Assembly: GCF_964340395.1 (NCBI RefSeq)
Contig: NC_135562.1
Coordinates: 19,434,626-19,460,625 of the forward strand
Length of the DNA: 26,000 nt
Source of the DNA: Glandiceps talaboti
Lineage: Eukaryota; Hemichordata; Enteropneusta; Spengelidae
Direction: 5' to 3'
The position numbers and the translations under genes were made by a program. The notes beneath the pieces were generated by a model. It did no database searches. It was not told the origin of the DNA and was given only the letters and a program-made list of their open reading frames with translations. This document shows, piece by piece, positions 19,642-26,000 of this stretch. Within the stretch, counting starts at the first letter, position 1. Each line of letters opens with the position of its first letter.

Positions 19642-22600
19642 CTATACATAGTCTTTTTTCCACACGGGCGGCTTGATTAATCTACCTGAGGACGATCTCT
19701 TCTCGTCACTCTGTTTGGTGTTATTATTGTCATTGTTCTCTGTTTCTGTCTTAGTGTCTGTACCTTTATGATCAGTCTTAGTGTCTGTACCTTTATGATC
19801 AGTCTTAGTGTCTGTACCTTTATGATCAATGACGGATTGGTTGAGCTGATTGCTTGATAGTTTGTTCTCGCTAGTACTCTGTGTATCAATGTCTCTCATG
19901 CTCAGGTCCTTGAGAAACTTCTGATTTCTTCTGAGTGTTATTCCAGTTGGTGTTTGGACAATGTATGATCTTGGTTCAGGACATTTCTCTGTGATCTTGG
20001 CTGTTGTCCATTTTAGAGATTGTGGGTTTTGCAGACCAACGGTTTGTCCAACCTGCAAATCCGGGCGGTCGCGAGCTGATCTGTCATAGTAGTATTTTTG
20101 CACTTCCTGGCGTTTACGAAGCGAAGTTGTCGTTTCTTCATCTCTCTTTACTCTAACAGGTAAGTTTGTTCTAACCCGTCTGTTGTATAACAAGTCTGTA
20201 GGACTACCAATCTTTCCATCTGATGGAGTAGCTCTAACACACAGTAATGCAAGTTCTGGATCAATTCCTGCATGCTTGGCTTTCTTCATTGTAGCTTTCA
20301 CGGTCTGTACAGCTCGTTCAATGAATCCATTTGACTGCGGATAGTGAGGCGAAGACATAATGTGTCTGAATCCCCAACTTTCACTGAATTCTTTGAACTC
20401 TTTGCTTGAATAACATGGTCCACCATCGGTAAACATACGTTCTGGAATTCCATGTTCTCCAAATATAGTCTTTAGCTTGCTAATAACTGCTTTGCTTGTT
20501 GCAGCATTCAAGCGTCTTACAAATGTCATCTTGCTGTAGTAGTCTGCAACTACAAGATATGTATCACCATCTAAAACAAATAGGTCAGATCCTATGTTCT
20601 GCCATGGTGCACTTGGCATGTCATGTGGTATCATGCTTTGTTTCTGTTCTTTTCTTGTGAACTCAAGGCAAGCATCACATTTGCCAATCAAACGTTCAAT
20701 GTCACTGTCTATTCCTCTCCAGTAGACACATGTTCTGGCTCTGAGTCGCGTCTTTTCAATACCTTGGTGACTCATATGCAGCTTTGATAGTATCTCATTC
20801 TGGAGACATCCTGGGACTATGATGCGTTCTCCTTTCAACAGGATTCCATCTTCGACAGAGATGAAGTCTTTCATACTCCAGTACTGTCGTATGATTTTTG
20901 GTACGTCTTGTACTCTTTCTGGCCATCCCTTAGTGACCATGTCCTTCAACATTTGAAGTTCTGGGTCGTCTTCTGTGTGACAACGCAGTTGATCCATTTT
21001 CACGTCTGACCACTTCACACTGTGAATAGTCTTCTCCAACTTGAGCGTTTTGGCTGGTTTTGGGTTGAGGCGAGATAGTGCATCAGCGAGTAACAGTTCT
21101 CTACCAGGTCTGTATTTGATCTCCATGTCGTACTGTTGTATTCGTAGCAACATCCTTTGTAAACGTGGTGGAGCCTGGCTCAGATTCTTGAGCTTTATAG
21201 CTTCAAGGGGTTTATGATCCGATTCGACCACAAACTTGGATCTGTAGACATATGTGTGAAAGCGTTCAGCTCCAAAAACTACTGCGAGCATTTCTCTCTC
21301 TATGTTAGCATATCGTTCCTCTGTAGGAGTAAGAGCTTTTGATGCAAATGCAATCACATCTTCATGTCCATTGGGGTTAACTTGGATCAACACAGCACCC
21401 AGTCCTTTTTTACTTGCGTCAACCTGTATCTTCGTCTCTCGCTGAGGGTTAAAGTAGTTGAGTGTAACAGCACTACATATCAGTTTCTTGATCTCTTGAA
21501 AGACGTTCTCATGAGTTGGTGTCCAGATCCAACTAACATCTTTCTTAATCAGGTCTCGTAACACTGAGGTTGTGTTTGAGAGGTTTGGAATAAACGGAGC
21601 TAAATACTGTACCATACCGAGAAATTGCTGTAGCTCCTTGACATTCGTAGGGCTTGGCAGATCAACAATCTCCTTCACCTTCTTGTCATCTGGACGTACT
21701 CCCTCGGTGGTATAGACCATACCAAAGAATCTAACCTCTTTGGTCTTGATTTTACACTTGTCAGGGTTAAAGACTAACCCATGTTGACGAGCGTGTATCA
21801 TGAGTTTATGTAGGTTGTGATCATGGTCAGTTTCGTTTTCTCCATAAACGATAATGTCATCGGCAATACTCAAAGTGCCCTTGCAGCCAGCCAATATCAG
21901 ATCCATTTTCTCTTGAAATATATCTTGTGAGACTCTAAGACCAAATGGTAGGCGACGAAATCTAAATCTCGAGCTTGGGGTACTGAATGATGTCAGGGCT
22001 GCAGATTCATCATCCAGTTCAATGCTCCAGTAACCATGTCGTGCGTCCAACTTACTGAAGACTTTGGCACCTGCGAGTTTATGGGTAATCTCCTCAACTG
22101 TCGGTGCTCTGTGGTATGTTCGCATAATTGCAGTGTTCAGGTTACGTGGATCAAGACATATACGTAAACCACCTGACTCTTTTCTGCTGAAAGCAAGTGA
22201 GTTCAACCATTCGGTGCTCTCGTTTTCTGGTATGGGTTCAATGACACCCATCTTCGTCATTTTGTCAAGTTCAGCCTGGATTTCATCCTTCAGATGAATT
22301 GGATATTTCCTTGGAGGGTTTACAACTGGTGCCACGTCTGGCTTTACATCAATGTGAAATTTCCCTGGAAACTTACCAATACCTGTAAATCTATCAGGGT
22401 ACATATCCACAAGCGTTGAGGTGTTGTCTATAGGTTCCAATGCATCTGAGTTTGATACACGTAGTGTCATCTCTGCTACAGTGTTGACTGTGATTATATT
22501 CAACAGTTGACTTGCGTGCTTCCCAAGAATTATTGATCCTGGCGTGTCAGCGACAAAGAATTCTATCTCATGCCACTGTTTTGTTCTGCGTGCATATTGT

Positions 22601-23175
22601 AACTTCAGGTTAACAGATCCATGTTGGTTGATTTCTGTTCCATTGTAGGCGTATAGTTTAACATGTGGGCGTTTCTGTAGAACATTACCGTGGACTAGTC
22701 CTGTAGAACTGATTAGCGACGGAAACATGTTCTTAAATGTTCTCACAGGTAGAACATTTCCCTGTGCCCCGGTGTCCACTTTACATTTCATCTTGGCCAC
22801 TTGACTGTAGCCAGGGATCTGTGCGTCAACATCAACCATGATGTCACTATCATCACAGTCTCGTCTCTTATTTGTATTGACAGCGTCGAAGGATAACTGT
22901 TCATAGTCATCATCAGACTCAACATCTAGTGTATGTACAGTTTTCTGGTTTCTGTCATCCTGGTTACCACGTCCACTCTTCTTCTCTCTAGTATTGTCTC
23001 TTGTTGTCTGTCGTCTAGACACAAATTGCTTCTTGCCACGGTTTGTGGGCTTACGATCGTCATTCAGGGACTCACATCGGGCTTTCCAGTGTCCAATTTT
23101 GCCACAAGTACCACATTTGCTGTGATATGCTGAACATTTCCCATATGAGTGGTCCTTCGCACAAAACTTAGTTAG
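19642..23175 (-). CDS. pol: Pol polyprotein (zinc knuckle, protease, RT, RNase H, integrase)
   Basis: Open from 23175 to the stop at 19642. The coding stretch entered first (about 23166-23070) is a CCHC zinc knuckle, CGTCGKIGHWKARC. Numbering from the GTG codon at 23022 (residue 1), the rest is: aspartic protease with active-site DTGAQG (about 83-88); RT from about 240 to 480 with SKLDARHGYW and LPFGL motifs and catalytic IADDIIVYG (about 385-393) in place of the common YxDD; RNase H with VDASKKGLG (533), the NIERE glutamate (574) and ESDHKPLEA (599-607); integrase with zinc-binding HMSH and CDAC (748-784), and the catalytic triad D812, D865 and E901 with 35 residues between the last two. No chromodomain follows. 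The tail has three DHKGTDTKT repeats and ends GRLIKPPVWKKDYV. It lies one frame off gag (+1) and probably depends on gag for translation. Confidence 0.95.
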   Translation of the reverse strand, partial: LTKFCAKDHSYGKCSAYHSKCGTCGKIGHWKARCESLNDDRKPTNRGKKQFVSRRQTTRDNTREKKSGRGNQDDRNQKTVHTLDVESDDDYEQLSFDAVNTNKRRDCDDSDIMVDVDAQIPGYSQVAKMKCKVDTGAQGNVLPVRTFKNMFPSLISSTGLVHGNVLQKRPHVKLYAYNGTEINQHGSVNLKLQYARRTKQWHEIEFFVADTPGSIILGKHASQLLNIITVNTVAEMTLRVSNSDALEPIDNTSTLVDMYPDRFTGIGKFPGKFHIDVKPDVAPVVNPPRKYPIHLKDEIQAELDKMTKMGVIEPIPENESTEWLNSLAFSRKESGGLRICLDPRNLNTAIMRTYHRAPTVEEITHKLAGAKVFSKLDARHGYWSIELDDESAALTSFSTPSSRFRFRRLPFGLRVSQDIFQEKMDLILAGCKGTLSIADDIIVYGENETDHDHNLHKLMIHARQHGLVFNPDKCKIKTKEVRFFGMVYTTEGVRPDDKKVKEIVDLPSPTNVKELQQFLGMVQYLAPFIPNLSNTTSVLRDLIKKDVSWIWTPTHENVFQEIKKLICSAVTLNYFNPQRETKIQVDASKKGLGAVLIQVNPNGHEDVIAFASKALTPTEERYANIEREMLAVVFGAERFHTYVYRSKFVVESDHKPLEAIKLKNLSQAPPRLQRMLLRIQQYDMEIKYRPGRELLLADALSRLNPKPAKTLKLEKTIHSVKWSDVKMDQLRCHTEDDPELQMLKDMVTKGWPERVQDVPKIIRQYWSMKDFISVEDGILLKGERIIVPGCLQNEILSKLHMSHQGIEKTRLRARTCVYWRGIDSDIERLIGKCDACLEFTRKEQKQSMIPHDMPSAPWQNIGSDLFVLDGDTYLVVADYYSKMTFVRRLNAATSKAVISKLKTIFGEHGIPERMFTDGGPCYSSKEFKEFSESWGFRHIMSSPHYPQSNGFIERAVQTVKATMKKAKHAGIDPELALLCVRATPSDGKIGSPTDLLYNRRVRTNLPVRVKRDEETTTSLRKRQEVQKYYYDRSARDRPDLQVGQTVGLQNPQSLKWTTAKITEKCPEPRSYIVQTPTGITLRRNQKFLKDLSMRDIDTQSTSENKLSSNQLNQSVIDHKGTDTKTDHKGTDTKTDHKGTDTKTETENNDNNNTKQSDEKRSSSGRLIKPPVWKKDYV
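19748..19828 (-). repeat. Three perfect 27-bp repeats in the pol C-terminal tail
   Basis: Units at 19748, 19775 and 19802, each encoding DHKGTDTKT in frame. They appear identical, so the expansion is recent. They lie in a hydrophilic, probably disordered tail after the integrase. Confidence 0.95.
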
Positions 23176-23776
23176 TTATGCTGTTATTCTTCTTGGTATC
23201 ACGTCTCTTGTGAATAGCATCTACCCTGGTAGTTGATGTACCTGCACCTTCAAAGGCTTTCATGTGAGCTTCTGATGCTTCTTGGGCTCTACATTTTTTC
23301 AATGCATCATCTGTTGTCAATGTTTCATCCTCCCTTAGTAACTCTTTGCGGGAGTCATTCACTCGTGTACCCATAATTAACTGATCAATCAGACGATCAT
23401 CCATATCTTTAAACTTACACTTCAGTGCTAATGCTCTGCAACGTGTATAGAATTCGTCTATACTTTCTCCATCTTTCTGTTTGTATGCAGTTAAGTTCAG
23501 TCTATTTACTCTAAAATGATCAGCACGTCCAACTGACTGTTTAAATCTGTCCCACACATTAGCAGGGTTTTTCCGTTCTTCACCGGTCAATGTCCATGTT
23601 TTTGACAGTTGTTCTCCCTTTTCTCCTGCTTGGAAAATGATATAGTCGTGTTGCTCTTCAACTTTAATTTTCTTTATGTCAAACCAACGATTCAGTCTGG
23701 TCCGGTAGTCTAGTAGAGCAGCTTGGTCGTCACCACTCCCCCATTTCATTTGAGGACATTTTATGCCATCACCCAT
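23168..23776 (-). CDS. gag: Gag (capsid region) of the Ty3/gypsy element
   Basis: 202 codons from ATG at 23776-23774 (MGDGIKCPQM) to TAA at 23170-23168. An in-frame GTG lies 11 codons upstream but the ATG is the sensible start. Residues about 30-170 read as a retrotransposon gag/capsid domain: helical, with NPANVWDRFKQSVG, then SIDEFYTRCRALALKCKF and LIDQLIMGTRVNDSRKELL, the usual signatures of Ty3-type capsids. The protein stops in a basic stretch (HKRRDTKKNN), just before where the nucleocapsid zinc finger should follow. The CCHC finger is present downstream, but in the +1 frame shared with pol. As it stands, gag alone would lack a nucleic-acid-binding domain. Confidence 0.9.
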   Translation of the reverse strand: MGDGIKCPQMKWGSGDDQAALLDYRTRLNRWFDIKKIKVEEQHDYIIFQAGEKGEQLSKTWTLTGEERKNPANVWDRFKQSVGRADHFRVNRLNLTAYKQKDGESIDEFYTRCRALALKCKFKDMDDRLIDQLIMGTRVNDSRKELLREDETLTTDDALKKCRAQEASEAHMKAFEGAGTSTTRVDAIHKRRDTKKNNSITN

Positions 23777-24294
23777 GATTAACAGTGATGTTGGTAATAT
23801 ACACAACACAGTAATGTCACTTTTGAAACGATGTTTGTAGGTAAATCACAGGAACAAACTCTTTATATAGTCAATTACCTGCGATCCGTGTTGATAATTT
23901 TGAGATGGTTCCGAACAGCAGTACGTCGTGGGCGTGCAGTACAATTTGTTCTGCCCTATTCATGAGAACGATAACTTTGCACTTGTATCGTTACAGTCAC
24001 TGTGAGAGTGTAGTTATTCGTACAATGTCTAAATAAACTATATTTACCACAGGAGGTTAGTATCCGGCTCAACTTCGTATGTTGTTGAGAACAGCGTTTG
24101 ACACAAATTCGTGTCCGTAGCAATGTAACACTTGTACAGTTCTGAAGGCGTGTTCACCATATAAGGCTTGAAAGTCAACGTCGTAGTGTCCTCCGATGCA
24201 GAAATCTCAGCGGAAATTCGTACAACACACGAATTATCCACACAAAAGGAAACTTTCAGAGTTCAAATGTCTTTAGACATCGTCAGCATACTTT
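23777..24294 (-). other. Leader between primer binding site and gag
   Basis: About 520 bases of transcribed leader in the usual position for packaging signals. The 65-codon frame inside it (24044-24241) begins with GTG, not ATG, and is not supported as a gene. A TATA-like TATATAAAG lies near 23861-23868 on the minus strand. Confidence 0.6.
23861..23868 (-). promoter_or_regulatory. TATA-like box in the LTR-element leader
   Basis: On the minus strand CTATATAAAG sits about 85 bases upstream of the gag ATG, whereas the short LTR has no clear TATA box. A start from here would give an RNA lacking the LTR and primer binding site but able to encode Gag. Functionality is not shown. Confidence 0.3.
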
Positions 24295-24307
24295 ACCGCT
24301 GCCACCA
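24295..24307 (-). other. Primer binding site, matches tRNA-Leu 3' end
   Basis: On the minus strand TGGTGGCAGCGGT directly follows the CATTACA end of the 5' LTR, with no spacer. It is complementary to ACCGCTGCCACCA, the 3' end (with added CCA) of animal tRNA-Leu of the AAG/UAG type as I know it. Minus-strand DNA synthesis would be primed here. Confidence 0.8.
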
Positions 24308-24448
24308 TGTAATGTTATGCGTTGATATTCTACATCAAAGACACACATCAAGTTCAACTCAACTCGTGGTTTATTAACTTGAACAAAAGAGGAAGCGGAA
24401 GTGATACAATAGGTTGGGGGCGTCCTTCAACTAGCACATATCATTACA
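24308..24448 (-). repeat. 5' LTR
   Basis: 141 bp, identical by eye to 19316-19456. Upstream (5') LTR for this minus-strand element, carrying the same AATAAA signal (fwd TTTATT at 24370-24375). Followed by the CCACC target duplication at 24449-24453. Confidence 0.95.
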
Positions 24449-24504
24449 CCACCCGTGTGTAATTTGGGTAAAAAATTGTGATTTTTGGTCAAAACCTAAA
24501 CAGA
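24449..24504 (+). repeat. Interspersed repeat, right part, resumed after the LTR element
   Basis: Starts with the duplicated CCACC and continues CCGTGTGTAATTTGGG, AAAAATTGTGATTTTTGGTC and AAAACCTAAACAG, in line with the segment that ends at 19315. It borders the RT remnant at about 24504. Confidence 0.45.
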
Positions 24505-25760
24505 ATAAAATGCTTTCGAATAATCTTGGTACAGTGAATCTACGTGTCTGCCTTTATCAAGTTCACAGCCTATAAAGTCAGTGTATTCCACAAGATTCAT
24601 GGTAGATGAACGACCCTTGCGAAATCATTTTTGCCAAATACTAATGGAACTCCCAACATGTGCATATAGCCAGATTGGAAATACGATCATTTCAAAAACT
24701 TTGCCAAGTAATGGCAACAATGAAATAGGGTGGTAATTGGTGACGTCAGATCGCAGACCTTACTGAAACACACGAAACAACATGGACCTTTTTTGAAAAG
24801 TGATGGAAAGACTCCAGAATTTAAAGATTTGTTAATTACAAATGATTGTCAGTGGTACACGTAATTGAGATGCATATTTATGAGGTATTACATCAGATAG
24901 TCTATCAAGCCCACAAGCTTTATGAGAATCAGTTCCTAACAAAAATTTCCTCAACATGTGTTGATGTTACAAAGATCTTATCCAATGAAAAATCAACAAA
25001 CGATTTACATTTTGGATATTTACTGATAACCTGATTAGAAAATGTCGTTTGGATGAAATATTGAAAGCATTAGCTATGTCCTGGGTAGAGCTCTCTTTTC
25101 ATTATAGGTGACGTGTGATGTTTTGCTACGTTTATTGCTGACAAATGACCAGAAACGTTTTATATTATTACGGATGGAGTTCTGAATATCGATAATGTAA
25201 TTCACTGAAGACCGCCTTTTTGCATCGACTTGAATTCAGCACCGCGGCAGGAAAAAGAAGTGGTCATAGTCCACCTGTTGACTGGCTTTACAGACTTAAG
25301 TCATGCATCTTCTTTCTGTTTCAGTAAAATGATCATATCATGGGTGTAATAAAGAGGATATGCATTCCCTGACTTTTAACTTAGGTATGTTATCGTTAAT
25401 AGCGCCGACACTATCGTCCACATTTAGAAGACCAAGTATACTATCCCATGGTAACAAACGTAATTGAGTATCCAAATGTTCAAAGTTAGCCTTTTTGTAC
25501 TTATATGCAAATCTGTCAAGTAATGTCACACCTTTATCAAATAATTGGAGATGTGACGTTTGCTTTATTCTTTACATAGAACATACGATTTCATATCTAT
25601 CAGGTTTAAATCTAGTGATTCTGGAGGGAACGGTATAGCAGCTCTTTTTTGTTTTGCTATGCAGGGGGTAGAAGCAAGGCATGAAACGTATGTGCCCAAG
25701 AGGAATCTTGAAATTGCTAACAATTGGAAAGTATTCTAGCATAAATGGTTGCACGGATAT
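24504..25760 (-). pseudogene. Non-LTR retrotransposon ORF2 remnant (endonuclease end to RT motif A)
   Basis: Read from right to left on the minus strand in shifting frames. Around 25700-25740 EYFPIVSNFKI resembles the SDHxPI end of an APE endonuclease. Around 25440-25525, YKKANFEHL...LLPWDSIL is typical of the linker before RT. Around 25150-25200, IQNSIRNNIKRFWSFV. At 24880-24940, HKACGLDRLSDVIPHKYA (RT motif 0/1). At 24682-24750, SDVTNYHPISLLPLLGKVFE (RT motif 2). At 24605-24630, FRKGRSS. At 24504-24540, YQDYSKAFYSV (motif A, with a Tyr where the catalytic-site neighbour Asp of DFSKAFD normally is). Several frameshifts and stops (for example a TAA near 24846 and a TGA before FRKGRSS) make it dead. 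It ends abruptly at the interspersed repeat, so the catalytic YADD region is missing. The style is CR1/L2/Jockey-like; the exact clade is not resolved. Confidence 0.8.
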
Positions 25761-25817
25761 TCTCTCGTAGAATGCAAACCGTATAAAATCTACCGTTTAC
25801 TGCAATAACCACTTGAC

Positions 25818-25882
25818 ACACAGACAGAGACAAACAAATAAACAGACACACACACACACAGACAGACAGACACAAACACAAA
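25818..25882. repeat. (GACA)n/(CA)n microsatellite
   Basis: Short compound tract of CAGACAGA and CACACACA units. Confidence 0.85.
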
Positions 25883-25907
25883 ATGAATATAAATCTGTGG
25901 TATCTTA

Positions 25908-26000
25908 TTCTAAAGACTTACTTAGCCCTTCAGAAGGTAATCATAAGTGAAGGTCTTCTAAAGACTTACTTTAGCCCTTCAGAAGGTAATCATAAGTGAA
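25908..26000. repeat. 48-bp tandem repeat at the right edge, nearly two units
   Basis: Unit 1 at 25908-25955 starts TTCTAAAGACTTACTTAGCC. Unit 2 starts at 25956 with the same sequence plus one T (ACTTTAGCC) and runs into the window end. The array may continue beyond. Confidence 0.85.

Larger units (their letters stand above)
19316..24448 (-). mobile_element. Full-length Ty3/gypsy LTR retrotransposon, minus strand, 5,133 bp
   Basis: A complete element with identical 141-bp LTRs, TG...CA ends inside a 7-bp inverted repeat (TGTAATG/CATTACA), 5-bp target duplications, primer binding site, polypurine tract, gag, and a pol ordered protease, reverse transcriptase, RNase H, integrase. Integrase after RNase H is the Ty3/gypsy order. 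The RT catalytic motif IADD and the gag zinc-finger style suggest the Mag/SURL-like branch, which is inference. No envelope gene fits in the 185 bases between pol and the 3' LTR. Identical LTRs imply recent insertion. The only visible break is at the gag/pol boundary. Confidence 0.95.

Noticed and set aside
21364-23133. Plus-strand open frames inside the pol region
   Set aside because: They are antisense shadows of pol.
24044-24241. 65-codon frame in the LTR-element leader as a small upstream gene
   Set aside because: It begins with GTG rather than ATG and shows no motif.

Overview
The window is eukaryotic, almost certainly from an invertebrate animal. It has spliced immunoglobulin-domain exons with consensus GT/AG sites, abundant tetra- and trinucleotide microsatellites, Ty3/gypsy LTR and APE-type non-LTR retrotransposons, fold-back MITE-like elements and long AT-rich non-coding stretches. 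The V-plus-C2 immunoglobulin gene would suit an invertebrate deuterostome such as amphioxus or a hemichordate, but the species is an inference and is not proven by the sequence.

Layout. 1-1610: a 46/47-bp satellite array running off the left edge. 1865-2133 and 2662-2791: two fold-back elements. 2837-8922: a minus-strand immunoglobulin-superfamily gene, read right to left: signal-peptide exon (8889-8922), a 4.8-kb intron filled with microsatellites and a small MITE with a 9-bp target duplication, V-set exon (3695-4060), an intron made largely of (CATA)n, and a C2-like exon (2837-3157). All visible junctions are phase 1. The predicted product is 240 residues before it leaves the last visible exon; later exons were not found. 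9.7-10.1 kb: a (TGTA)n/(GT)n block. 10.2-13.7 kb: no recognisable gene, apart from one 105-bp palindromic element.

13.7-19.1 kb: degraded repeats, an orphan minus-strand ORF with a 2A-like SGDIRTNPGP motif typical of non-LTR retrotransposon N-termini, then a direct tandem duplication (15740-17417 and 17418-19062). Each copy carries a BEN-domain-like exon, damaged differently in the two copies.

19.3-24.4 kb: a structurally complete minus-strand Ty3/gypsy retrotransposon. It has two identical 141-bp LTRs, 5-bp target duplications (CCACC), a tRNA-Leu-type primer binding site, a polypurine tract, gag, and a long pol (protease, RT, RNase H, integrase). It sits inside an older interspersed repeat. 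The only visible coding lesion is a frame break at the gag/pol boundary, lying in a 4-nt direct repeat upstream of the CCHC zinc knuckle. 24.5-25.76 kb: a frameshifted minus-strand non-LTR retrotransposon remnant (end of endonuclease to RT motif A). The right edge holds a (GACA)n/(CA)n tract and the start of a 48-bp tandem repeat.

Overall, one host gene (the Ig protein) and one possible host-derived exon (BEN-like, probably pseudogenic) lie in a strongly repeat-shaped region. The youngest event visible is probably the LTR element insertion.
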